In this document: piece after piece, positions 1 through 8,591 of the stretch
Layout of the letters: every line of letters begins with the position of its first letter
How positions within the stretch are numbered: the first letter of the stretch is position 1
Source of the DNA: Blepharisma stoltei
Taxonomy: Eukaryota > Ciliophora > Heterotrichea > Heterotrichida > Blepharismidae
DNA length: 64,000 nt
Assembly: GCA_914767885.1 (NCBI GenBank)
Contig: CAJZBQ010000042.1
Location: forward strand, 21,084 to 85,083
Direction: 5' to 3'
The notes under the pieces: model-generated
What the model was told of the DNA's origin: nothing
The model's input: the letters and a program-made list of their open reading frames with translations, nothing else
Databases searched by the model: none
Made by a program: the position numbers and the translations under genes

Positions 1-329
1 TTTTTTTTTTTAAAAAAAATTTTTATATATAAATTTTATAAAAAATATTTTTTTCGAAATTTAAAAAAATCCTAATTTGCAAAAATTGGGAAGCAAATAT
101 TAATTTAATTTGCAAAATTTATGTTTTAAAACGCAATTTGTTTAAAATTAAACAGAATTAGCTCTAGATTTCATTATACTAATTATCACTTATATATCAA
201 AATTTTTTTCCATTAAAAAATTTTTTCTATTAAAAAAATTTTTGTTCACTCACGGAGGGTGGGTTTTTGGTCAAAAAATGGCGATTTTTCTAATGGTTTT
301 GTTCGCTCACGGAGGGGGGGGGGGAGTTA
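1..329. mobile_element. AT-rich MITE copy, left end cut by the window
   Basis: Very AT-rich sequence ending in GTTCGCTCACGG followed by a long G run and GAGT, then TTA. The interior (about 60-230) matches 36040-36240 closely and 45180-45340 in reverse complement, so this is one copy of a dispersed family. Members end in sequences related to ACTCCCCTC followed by GAGCGAAC. A second internal copy of the GTTCACTCACGGAGGG motif at about 243-268 suggests a nested or composite copy. The left terminus lies outside the window. Confidence 0.65.
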
Positions 330-443
330 GTATTTTCACCGCGCTTTTATAGACATCACTTCTTCAAACGAAGATTTGCTTCAAATTATTTTGATAAGAA
401 AACATGGTGTTTTAGAATTAGATATCAAAATTTGTTGAAATAA
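330..443 (+). other. Possible C-terminal exon fragment after a MITE
   Basis: A reading frame is open from the MITE edge (330) to a TAA at 441-443, about 37 codons rich in basic and aromatic residues, with codon use like nearby genes. It could be the last coding piece of a gene interrupted by the MITE that ends at 329, as happens at 45.1-45.4 kb. There is no homology I recognise and chance openness is possible. From 444 to 782 I see only AT-rich intergenic sequence. Confidence 0.2.
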
Positions 444-782
444 ATGCAATAAAAAGGCTGAAAGGCTGATAGTCTTTAGATTTAGCATAGTAAACCGATT
501 ATTTATCTTTCTCGATAGAATTCAATAAGCATTTTAAGAGCTAATTTTATCAATATATAAGTAAAAAGCCCATACTTATAAAAATATGCATCGGCTATAT
601 ATAGCGTTTGATTATTTGGCTTTGGTTAAAGCAACTTTAAAGATCGACTTAAAAAATAAATGAGTATTAGCTTCATCATAAGTGGAGATATAAGTAGTAT
701 AATCATAAAAGCTTTATTTTAAAGTTAATTATAAATTATCAATAAATAGGCATTCTTTACCTTTTGTCTCTAAATAAATAAA

Positions 783-2094
783 ATGGCCTCAAATGATCAA
801 CAGCCAGATGCTCTCTATAAACTCCTCATAATTGGTGACTCTGGTGTTGGAAAATCTTGCTTTCTCTTGCAATTCACTGAAGGCGACTTTAAGGTTTAGG
901 TTAGATTAGACGAGTGTGCTTTAAGTCCCCACTTACAGTGGCACCATGCATTCCACAGCGATTGCTATGGGGGGCGGTCGAAAGAACTCAAGCCTGGGCC
1001 AAAAACCCCAGCTTATCGGAGTCCGCGTCCTTTTGATCCGGCACTGGATTTAGCCGTGAAATACCATTTCTAACTTTGAGTCACCATTTACCAACACTGA
1101 TAAGTTCTGGCCAGATCCCCCTTTCACGGGACCCTTTTAGACTGGAGAGGCTAGCCCTTGAAAATCTTGTCTAGCCTCTCTTCTAAAGAAAAATTCAGCA
1201 TACTTGTGCTTGTTCGGGATAGGCCACAAAGCAGCTTAGGCAGGTAAATTGCCCTGCCTCTATCGGGCACCAATTCTGTGCCTGGGCGCTGTTAGCAAAA
1301 AATCTGCAAAAACTGCGTCGCCAAGGCATTAATCAGTTTAAAATAGTGCTGGGTCTCTTTTTCAAGGCTAACCTAATCCATCGGCAGCTTTGCGCTCCAA
1401 AAGCTGTGCCAGATATGTATAAGGACAGCCATGGTGAGAACAGGTCGCTCGACACCAGCCATTTTATGTATATATGGCTTTAAGGAAGATCACAATGTTA
1501 CTATAGGAGTCGAGTATGGCGCTAAAACTCTCAAAGTCGAAGAAAAGAATATAAAACTCCAAATTTGGGACACAGCAGGGCAAGAATCCTTTAGGGCCAT
1601 TACTCGCTCTTTTTATAGGAACGCGCATGGAGTGGTTCTAATGTATGATTTAACTCGCTTAGAAAGCTACGAAAACCTTTATGATTGGCTTAGAGAAATT
1701 AAGCAAAATTCTGACCCTGATGTCGTCATATATCTTGTAGGAAATATGCTTGATCTAGCTGAAGACGAAAGAGAAGTGCAGACTGACCAAGCACAAGCGT
1801 TTGCAGAAGAAAATAAGCTTGATGGCTTTACAGAAGGTTGGGTAAGGAAATTTTTGCATTTTTTTAAATAAAAATATATGGTTTATATTATAGGGAAAAA
1901 TCCAGAAGCTTCAGCCAAGACAGCTGAACATGTTGCAGAGGTAATGCATAACTAGGGTTTTTCAAAAAATTGGGGAAGTATTGTACAAAAAATCAGTGGA
2001 AAAACAAGCAAGGGAACAAAAAGCTATATCACCTCCACCTCCGATCATAGTGCGGCCAACAACACAACCAGAGAAGAAAAAGTCTTGCTGCTAA
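783..2094 (+). CDS. Rab-family small GTPase (Rab2-like), interrupted in germline
   Basis: Membrane-traffic GTPase. The first part (783-893) begins at an ATG and holds the P-loop GDSGVGKSC. After a 591 bp IES (894-1484) the frame resumes with the effector region TIGVEYGA, then DTAGQE, and later the SAK motif (ASAKTAEH). The C-terminus ends KKKSCC, a double-cysteine geranylgeranylation signal, at TAA 2092-2094. A 72 bp segment (1837-1908) and a 16-nt segment near 1941-1956 must also be removed; the result is 211 codons including stop, the normal Rab length. Sequence around switch II ([18 protein letters not shown]) and GVEYGA is closest to Rab2/Rab4/Rab14. Oddity: the guanine-specificity motif NKxD reads NMLD, so Lys is replaced by Met, which may weaken nucleotide binding. 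Family is certain, subfamily is not. Confidence 0.88.
894..1484. mobile_element. IES of 591 bp inside the Rab gene
   Basis: The Rab frame stops making sense after GDFK at 893 and resumes at 1485 with EDHNVTIG. The 7 bp direct repeat CTTTAAG (887-893 and 1478-1484), containing TA, flanks the segment; removing one copy plus the interior restores the protein. The interior is clearly more GC-rich than the surroundings and carries no convincing gene. A sequence near its right part (gctaacctaatc) recurs in the IES at 22647-23313, suggesting shared repeat content. Confidence 0.85.
1837..1908. mobile_element. Short IES-like segment (72 bp) in Rab gene
   Basis: Bounded by the direct repeat AGAAG (1832-1836 and 1904-1908). 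It contains an in-frame TAA and lies just before the conserved SAK motif; removing it gives [12 protein letters not shown], an ideal Rab sequence. An alternative, a TA-bounded 48 bp excision (1843-1890), also keeps frame but leaves eight extra residues. A GT...AG intron reading of the same 72 bp is possible, though introns elsewhere here are 15 nt. Confidence 0.6.
1941..1956 (+). other. Tiny intron in Rab gene (15-16 nt)
   Basis: GTAATGCATAACTAG is a perfect 15-nt GT...AG intron by local standards. The downstream frame ([12 protein letters not shown] to the CC terminus) requires 16 nt to be removed, so either one of the Gs in the following GGG is extra or splicing is offset by one. Confidence 0.6.
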
Positions 2095-2268
2095 ATAGAC
2101 TAACATTTAAATCTTTGGTAAATGTTTTAACTCAAAAAGATATTGAGGCGTCTAGTCTAGACACCCTTTTCAAAATTTTTATAAAGCCAATCTGAAATAG
2201 TTATAATCTTTTATTATCTAAATAGCTTAGAGCAATTTTTTAGCTTAATGATAAGCGAAATATTAGTC

Positions 2269-2939
2269 TTAAACTTAAACTTAAACTTAAAGGTAGGCGT
2301 CTGCCTTATTGGTTACGCAGTCACCAAGGACTCTCCCGTACGGGCAGTTCATCCGCTTTGCGCCGTCTTCAGCTTCGCCTTGCTCGAATTGGGGTAATGG
2401 TTCGCTGGGCAAGTGTTCAGCTCTGACACTACCTTTCTTCTTCTTCAGCGCCTGATGCCAGGGCACTTCTGAAGTGAGACTCTGCTTGGACGTCTCCTCC
2501 TCCCTTTCGGTCCAGTGTTGAGTGGGCGGACTATGGACTTCTGCGGCTGCTGCATGTGTCGCAAGGTTGGCTACCCAGAAATTCCAAAAAAATGGAATTT
2601 CTGTTCGTCCTATCGGCAAAAAGGGAAATCTGGATCCCGGGACGTAACGCCCGGTTTCACGCTAGGCAGTTGTCCGATTGGTCTGGGGGTTACCTGCAGA
2701 CTCTGCTGGACTTGCCCTTTCCAAATCCAAACTTTCCTTTCCCTTGAGGTAAAACCCAATCTTGAAATTGGACTAAGGGCTAGGCTCTGTACATTACCAG
2801 AGTTGCTTACCTAGCATTGCCGTCCTTTTCTGGATTGGTAAAACCTTGCCGGATATAAATAAAATATAAGTCGAGTATGCATGGCCGGAGGCCATGCCCA
2901 GACGAAGACGCCATATTTTATTTATGCGAAATATTAGTC
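2269..2939 (-). mobile_element. Retroposon-like element E1 with 14 bp target duplication
   Basis: Flanked by the exact 14 bp repeat GCGAAATATTAGTC (2255-2268 and 2926-2939). The left edge carries tandem TTAAAC units; the right edge carries an AT stem around a hairpin GGCATGGCC...GGCCATGC. About 350 bp (2580-2925) is clearly homologous to 55400-55735, including the stretch with GGGACGTAACGCCC. A variable-length target duplication with a short tandem tail at one end is typical of non-LTR retroposons; read on the minus strand the tail would be 3'. A 110-codon open frame (2287-2619, minus) has no recognisable domain. It sits between two genes. Confidence 0.75.
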
Positions 2940-2982
2940 AATAAATCAAAAATTATTTGGGAAAATTATAATGTTTAGTAAA

Positions 2983-3690
2983 TTAATGCTTTTGATTATT
3001 TAAACTCTCTCCTTTGACAAGTGCTGGGTTATTTGGAGAATAAAACCTATACACATCTTCATCAGCATCAATCGTTTCTACAGTCATTTCATTATTGATA
3101 TGAGGAAAAGACTCTTTTTGGGCTTTAGCAGGCTCTCTTTGGGCTTTTACAGGCTGGTTGTTTTCTTCAACTTTTTTCTCTTCTTTTCCAAAAATTTTTT
3201 TAACTTTAGCTTTAAATCTCTGTCCGAAAGGTGTTTTTTTAGGCTTTTTCTGTTTTTCTTGTTTATTTGCTTCAAGGATTGACTCTTCAATAATTTGCTG
3301 CAGTTTTCTTTCTTGCTCTATCGGATCTAGATACTCTTCTTGTTCCTGATTGGGAATGTCTTCTTCTGAATCGGGATCCCCAAGCTCTAAAAAATCGTCG
3401 TTTAAAACAACATTTGGCTCTTGATGAACTTTAGGAGGTTCTGAGGCAGCTTTTTTAAGCTGGGGAGCTTGGATTGGAGGTGGCAGATTTGGTGCGTTTA
3501 TAATTGGAGGATCAGGCTCATTAGATAGACTGCTTTTACTGTAGGATTCTTCATCTAATCTTAACAAATAATCTGTTGCTTTATTGACACTGCCTTCACA
3601 GCTTTCAAGAATCGATTCTATAATTTCAGCGTCCAGTTGAGGGAACATTGATGTGAGATAATCAACTTGTTTCTTGTATGGAGATTCCAT
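2983..3690 (-). CDS. CUE-domain protein
   Basis: A 235-residue protein with an N-terminal CUE-type ubiquitin-binding domain (residues about 5-45): the MFP motif (TSMFPQLDAEIIESIL) and the terminal di-leucine (ATDYLL) are both present. CUE domains bind monoubiquitin and occur in endocytic, ERAD and autophagy adaptors. The rest is low complexity: a proline-rich stretch (about 63-80), an acidic stretch (about 100-125), then a long Lys/Glu-rich probable coiled coil (about 125-190). No transmembrane segment. Uninterrupted by introns or IESs. The specific pathway cannot be assigned. Confidence 0.7.
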   Translation of the reverse strand: MESPYKKQVDYLTSMFPQLDAEIIESILESCEGSVNKATDYLLRLDEESYSKSSLSNEPDPPIINAPNLPPPIQAPQLKKAASEPPKVHQEPNVVLNDDFLELGDPDSEEDIPNQEQEEYLDPIEQERKLQQIIEESILEANKQEKQKKPKKTPFGQRFKAKVKKIFGKEEKKVEENNQPVKAQREPAKAQKESFPHINNEMTVETIDADEDVYRFYSPNNPALVKGESLNNQKH

Positions 3691-4369
3691 TTTATTATAG
3701 CAGAAATGGAAATTAATTTAGGATATAATATATTTCAAATTAAAAATTTATGATGTCAATAAATATTCTTACTCCTTAGCTAATCCTATTAAAACTATTT
3801 ATAAATTTGAAAGTCTGATAAATTTTTTTTTATATTTTAATTAGCCCCCTTTCAGATGATCAAAAAATTTTGTTTGCTTTCAAGTGGGGCAGTTAGCGAA
3901 TTAATGCTATTCTGTAAAGGGAAAGTGCCTGATAATTATAGGTATATTTTCTTTATGTTTTAATAAGATTTGGTATAGTCCGAGACTCTTTTTACTTGAG
4001 CTTTCCCAATCTTTCTTGGAGGAAAAATGAAGTTGGTCTTACCAACTCCTCAGATGACAGAAACAATTTGCTATGGGATTTCTGCCATTAGCTTTGTTCG
4101 TGCCAATTCCACTCTTTTCATCCATTAAGATCAGGAAGCCCTAGCCAAAAGATTCAATAGGCTATAAGCCAATTAAAAGCTATTTCAGTGATTTGTAAAA
4201 ATATAGATAAAAGAATTATTATGATTTCTTTTGAAAATAAGCGTTTAATTTTATTAAATGAGTGATAAAGTAGCAGATGGCAATATTTATAAATGGATTT
4301 ATTATCTAAAATTTGAATTTTATATCCTATGCTCAATATTAATTCTTACAAATTTTGAGACTTAATTAA
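3691..4369. other. Intergenic region with possible MITE relic
   Basis: AT-rich with no supportable gene. At 3769-3896 the ends TTACTCCTTAGC and TGGGGCAGTTAG resemble worn ACTCC/GGAGT termini of the dispersed MITE family. A small stem-loop around 4033-4057 (TTGGTCTTACCAA core) is also present. Confidence 0.35.
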
Positions 4370-5161
4370 ATGAATTTTATTAACTCGGATATAATTGAAG
4401 AGGAGCCATTACCTGCTCCAGTCCCTTCGCCAAAGCCTTTACTTGAAGAATTTGGCACAAAAATTAAACAAATGCATTTAAAAAGCTTAAAAAAAGAAAG
4501 AAACATCAAAAAAGTTAAAGGGCATTTCGAAAATCAAATGAGTCCAGATTACTTTCAAAAGCTTTTTAAAAAAATTTTTTAAATTTAAATAAATAATTCA
4601 AATAATTCTTGAGCCAGTCCAGATACCTTATCAAAATTAAATAGGATCCAAAAGCAGCTCGCCCACAAACGAAACTCAAGCTCAGACATTACCGATGACC
4701 TAGAAAACATAACAAAGGTCTTTAGTAGCCCAGCTGGAAGGTTTGAAGAAAATGAAAAATGGGGAGAAGGTATTGACGAAGGCAAATTGGAAATACAAAA
4801 ACCAAGATCCATTAATATTTCAATCAGTCTAAGTAGGATCAATTCAAATTCAATGATCATTTTGAATGAAGATCTAGGGAAGAACTACAGGTTTAAAAGA
4901 AATCCAATTAAGTTATCGATGATGGCACACAATATAAGAGAAAAGTTACTGAAGCCAGGCGAAGAATCAAAAATAAAAAGTATTTCAATTTGACCAGACC
5001 AGACGCCACTTAAAATTATTAAACACAAATACACAAAAACTCATCATACAGCAAGAGATATAGCAAGCCCTATTGCTAAAGGAAAATTAACAGCAAAAAT
5101 GATAATGAAGCAGAAAAGGGATTGGTCGAGGTCTGCACTTGATAATGTATGCATATTATAA
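4370..5161 (+). CDS. Hypothetical basic protein with one short IES
   Basis: Starts at ATG 4370 and ends at TAA 5159-5161. The first frame dies at 4582, but removing a 57 bp TA-bounded segment (4569-4625) fuses QKLF to TLSKLNRIQKQL and gives 245 codons including the stop. A TGA at about 4993 is read as Trp (SISIWPDQTP). The protein is rich in Lys, Ile and Ser with a Pro/Glu-rich N-terminus and a basic C-terminus; no domain is recognised. Reality is supported by the restored frame, the Trp-TGA and coding-like composition throughout. Confidence 0.6.
4569..4625. mobile_element. Short IES, 57 bp
   Basis: Between TA at 4567-4568 and TA at 4624-4625, codon phase is the same on both sides, and the segment contains an in-frame TAA. 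Very AT-rich at its left. Other TA pairs nearby do not keep phase. Confidence 0.6.
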
Positions 5162-5269
5162 TCGTAATTAATAATTATTAACCTAATGCAGCAGTTTATA
5201 TTTATAGTATCACAGTTTTAAAAGAAATTGGATTTTTGAATAATAGGCAAAAAATAAGAAAAGGCGGTG

Positions 5270-5343
5270 TCAGAGGCCAGGACTCGAACCTGGGACCTAT
5301 CGGCCTGAACGACAATATGCTCTACCAACTGAGCTACCTCTGA
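5270..5343 (-). tRNA. tRNA-like gene with 10-nt anticodon loop
   Basis: Minus-strand cloverleaf: 7 bp acceptor TCAGAGG/CCTCTGA, D-arm GCTC/GAGC, T-arm CCAGG-TTCGAGT-CCTGG, good A-box and B-box, and a T-rich Pol III terminator downstream. The anticodon stem TATTG/CGATA pairs fully but encloses 10 nt (TCGTTCAGGC) rather than 7, so isotype is ambiguous. Placing U33 at the fourth loop base gives anticodon TCA, which would read UGA, the reassigned Trp codon here; this is speculative. Confidence 0.6.
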
Positions 5344-5411
5344 TATCAAAGATTAATAATTCAAGATGAATTTATTTATAAAATCTCACCAAATAAAAAA
5401 TGCAAAAGGGG

Positions 5412-5482
5412 TCAGAGGCTGGGTTTCGATCCCAGTTTTCCGGGTCCGAAATTCCGGCGTGCATCCATTATACTACCTCTGA
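5412..5482 (-). tRNA. tRNA-like gene, anticodon possibly TCG
   Basis: Minus-strand cloverleaf 69 bp upstream of the preceding one on the same strand, with the same acceptor (TCAGAGG/CCTCTGA) and a strong T-arm (CTGGG-ATCGAAA-CCCAG). The D-arm is weaker and the anticodon stem is only CCGG/CCGG, enclosing 10 nt (AATTTCGGAC). If U33 is the fourth loop base the anticodon is TCG (Arg). A T-run follows. Could be a degenerate copy. Confidence 0.5.
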
Positions 5483-6116
5483 ATGTGTATTTTTAGCTTT
5501 AAGGACTTAATTTAGATGTAGATAATTTGCATATCATCATTAGCATTTAATAAAAAATCATATCTTTTACTCCTCTCAATGAGCGAGTAAAAAGTCATAA
5601 ATTAATAAATAATAAAATATCTAGCTAATCTATTAAATTGTATACAGCTTTCATATTAAAGATAAATCTTATTAATTAACTTATCTTTAAAATATTCTCA
5701 AATTCTTGGAATATAAAAATGCTTTATACAATGTTTTTAAAAAATAAACCCCATGTTTTTAAGGGGAGAATAAATATGTTAGTATTTATAATCTTAAAAT
5801 TCTCATTATCCAATTTCAATAATTAATTAGAGCTTTTAATAATCCTTAAGCGAGTTATATCTATTATTTTATAATTATTTCAATCTTGACTGCTTTCTTC
5901 ATTATTTATTATATTTTTTTTAATAATTCTTTATTTAGCCTTTATATAATAAAATGTATTAGCTCTAGTCACAAAAATACTCCCATTCTTAAGCCAGAGG
6001 CAATTATGACTAGAATTGCAAATTTAGGTTCTCTTTTAAAATTTTTTATATATGGCTATGATAATTTTCATTATTACCTAAGATTAGCTGCTTCTTTTTG
6101 ATAAAACAATTATTTG
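5483..6116. other. Intergenic region with degenerate MITE
   Basis: No gene seen. TTACTCCTCTCAATGAGCGA at 5567-5586 and TTTTTAAGGGGAGAATAA at about 5756-5773 resemble inverted termini of the MITE family at 45094-45406, with an AT-rich filler between them (about 206 bp). Confidence 0.45.
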
Positions 6117-7832
6117 ATGAATAACGACCAATTTTTAATGAAACTTATTAAAATGTCCAGCCTTGAAAACCTTAAATCTCAAGGACCCTCAGAAATAGAA
6201 GGCATCCAATCCCTTCTTCAAGTAGCTGAAGGTAAATCCTAAAAAGAGCTTTTGTTTTCATTTCCCCTCCCAACAGAAATCGTCACAAAATACGACACAA
6301 TGCGCAGCAAATATTTCCAAAAACTAGGAATTTCGTCCTCATCTTCCCACATTTGAAAGCTCCAGCGAGATGCTCATGCTAAAAGTCGCTCCAAAAGTCC
6401 AATTCCTGATAGAAACACAAAATCTTTTGACTCAATAAAAATTGAGCTAGAGTCCCGAATTGACAAAAGCTATTTACTAATCTCGAAATATAAAAAATTA
6501 GTAGAAGATGTGATGTATTACCAAGATAAACTAAATCTGCAAGCAGGGTTGATTGCAGAAAGATCGAATAGGCCCAGAAGCCAAAGTCCGTTAAAATCAA
6601 GCCTGGGATCGAACCAATATGACCAAACTTTGAGGGTTTTTGACTTAGGAAGCTCTTCGTTACAAAAATACCAAATCATTGAGAGCGAAGAAGAGTCAAG
6701 TTTTGAGGCTTTAAAGCAGCAATTTAATGAAAAAAGTAGACAATCGTTTATTATTATGGATGATGTACGAAATCTATTTGCGAAACAGGTAGCTACTATT
6801 TCTGGATATGAAGATAGTATTAAAAAATTATCGAAAAGAGAGAACTCTGATAGAGAAGACTTCGAAAATAAGTTTAACCTGCTAGCATTGAAATATAACC
6901 AAACTAAGGAAGAATATGAGGTTAAAATCAAACAATTAAGAGAAGAAGCATATAGCACAAGACAAAATTACTTAGAAGAAGCAAGAAAATCGCACATAAA
7001 AGATATTGAAAAACTAATGCAAGAACGAGACCAATATAAAGAAAAAGCTGAGCAGCTTCAACAGCAATACGACAGTGTGAAATTTTCGTTAATGGAAGAA
7101 ATCAATCGAATCAATTACTCATATTCCAAGGAAATCGAAACCTTAACACAAAAATGTACCCACGAAATCAAAGACAACGACAGTGCCTATCAATCAGAAA
7201 TAAACGCACTAAAAAATAAGCAAAAAATCCGCGAAGAAGAGCTCCTGCATAAGCTTGAATCAATTGCAGAAGAAGATGCCAAAACTATTCAAGCGCTCAG
7301 AGAAAGCTTAGACAATCACATTCGGTCAGAAGAAGAATTAAAAACTATGATCCGGACTATAGGTGAAATCTCTCATGGGATTTATTGAAAATATGGACGC
7401 AGTGATGAAGAGCAGGCAAATAGAAGAGAAAATATATATGAAAAATTCTCCTATTATGGAGTTTGTGAGTTTACCGATGTGCTTGTAGAAATTGACTATT
7501 TAGGCTATTTAATTGGCAAGCTAAGCACAGATAATAACTGGCTTGTGGATAGACTAGGAGATTTTGGGAAAGAAAATGACACGCTAAAAGCTGCTATATA
7601 CTCAAAAACTCCAACCCCTAAGAAAATTAGGGAAGATGCTCATAGGAAAACCCATTCAGAGCTGAAATCTACAAGCAAGGCTATGAAAGAGTTTGAAGAC
7701 GCAAGAGATAAACTGATAGAAAAAATGAATATTTCTGAAGGACCAAGAAAAGAACCGTCTAGTGTTACAAAATTGTATAAAAAATATATTGGAGATAGAG
7801 GAAGGTCACAAAGTTTTGTTAGAGGAGAGTAA
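6117..7832 (+). CDS. Long coiled-coil protein, one 15-nt intron
   Basis: Starts at ATG 6117. Removal of a 15-nt intron (6232-6246) joins LLQVAE to LLFSFPLP, and TGA codons at about 6355 (SHIWKL) and 7386 (GIYWKYG) are Trp, so one frame runs to TAA 7832: 566 residues. The middle (about 165-400) is heptad-rich Glu/Lys/Gln coiled coil (for example KLMQERDQYKEKAEQLQQQY). The C-terminal 120 residues are mixed and basic (KKIREDAHRKTHSEL). Such proteins are commonly cytoskeletal or basal-body associated, but I do not recognise an orthologue. Confidence 0.8.
6232..6246 (+). other. 15-nt spliceosomal intron
   Basis: GTAAATCCTAAAAAG interrupts codon GAG after its first base and contains an in-frame TAA. 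Exact removal restores the frame. Confidence 0.85.
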
Positions 7833-8591
7833 AAATAAATTTCTATCTTAAACTGATTAAATGTAAAATCTATATGCGCAAGCTTACTTCTCGGTGATTT
7901 AAGAATAGTTAAATTTTTCGTTGGAATAAAGCTAAATGGCTATTGCTTAAATGAATTCTGAATTTTTATTATAACAATGAAAAATTCATATAAGTATTTT
8001 AGAAGATTATATCGATAAAATGGCTTAGAATTTTGAAAGTTTTTTTTTCAACAGTCGGTTATAGAATCTGTAAGTAAAAACCTCTACTTTATCTAAGCTA
8101 TAAGCTGTTACTTTAATTCTTTCCGTCTTATTCTTAATCTCAGAAAATGCTTATTTTACAAATTTTCGAATTTCATTTTATGGCTTTTATTTTCACGATT
8201 TCTTCACAAATAGCATTAAGAAATGCATACAATAATTTAATTAACCATCAAAGAATTTATTTAGATCCGAAAAATTATTTTTTATAAACCAGATAATACA
8301 TTTGCTTATATTTTTCTTTATCTATTAAATTACTTAAGTAATAATTGAGCCCTTTATAATTACAAAATCTTATCCTAATTTTGATTTCAAGCTCTCACAG
8401 CTATTTTCTCTTCAAAATAGAATTAAAAAAACAATCCATCAGATATGTCAAATTAAAATATTAACGCATAAAAACCTAAAAATTTAATAAATCTAATAAC
8501 TTTTATCTGAACAAGTGCTGGTCCATTTAAAATTATTAGAGTAAAGATGAATTTTAATCGGCAAACGAATGGCGCATAGTGAATTCTAAAT
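7833..8591. other. Intergenic, 759 bp
   Basis: AT-rich and with stops in all frames. I see no gene, RNA or clear repeat. It presumably holds the 3' end of the coiled-coil gene and the promoter of the TPR gene at 8592. Confidence 0.5.

Noticed and set aside
1431-1871. Open frame starting at 1431 as a stand-alone Rab gene
   Set aside because: Its first codons lie inside the IES; the true start and P-loop are at 783-893.
2287-2814. Protein genes in element E1 (both strands)
   Set aside because: The open frames are not conserved as frames in the homologous element E2 and show no known domain.
5886-6101. 71-codon frame upstream of the coiled-coil gene
   Set aside because: Low-complexity Phe/Ile-rich translation of AT-rich DNA with no motif; intergenic.
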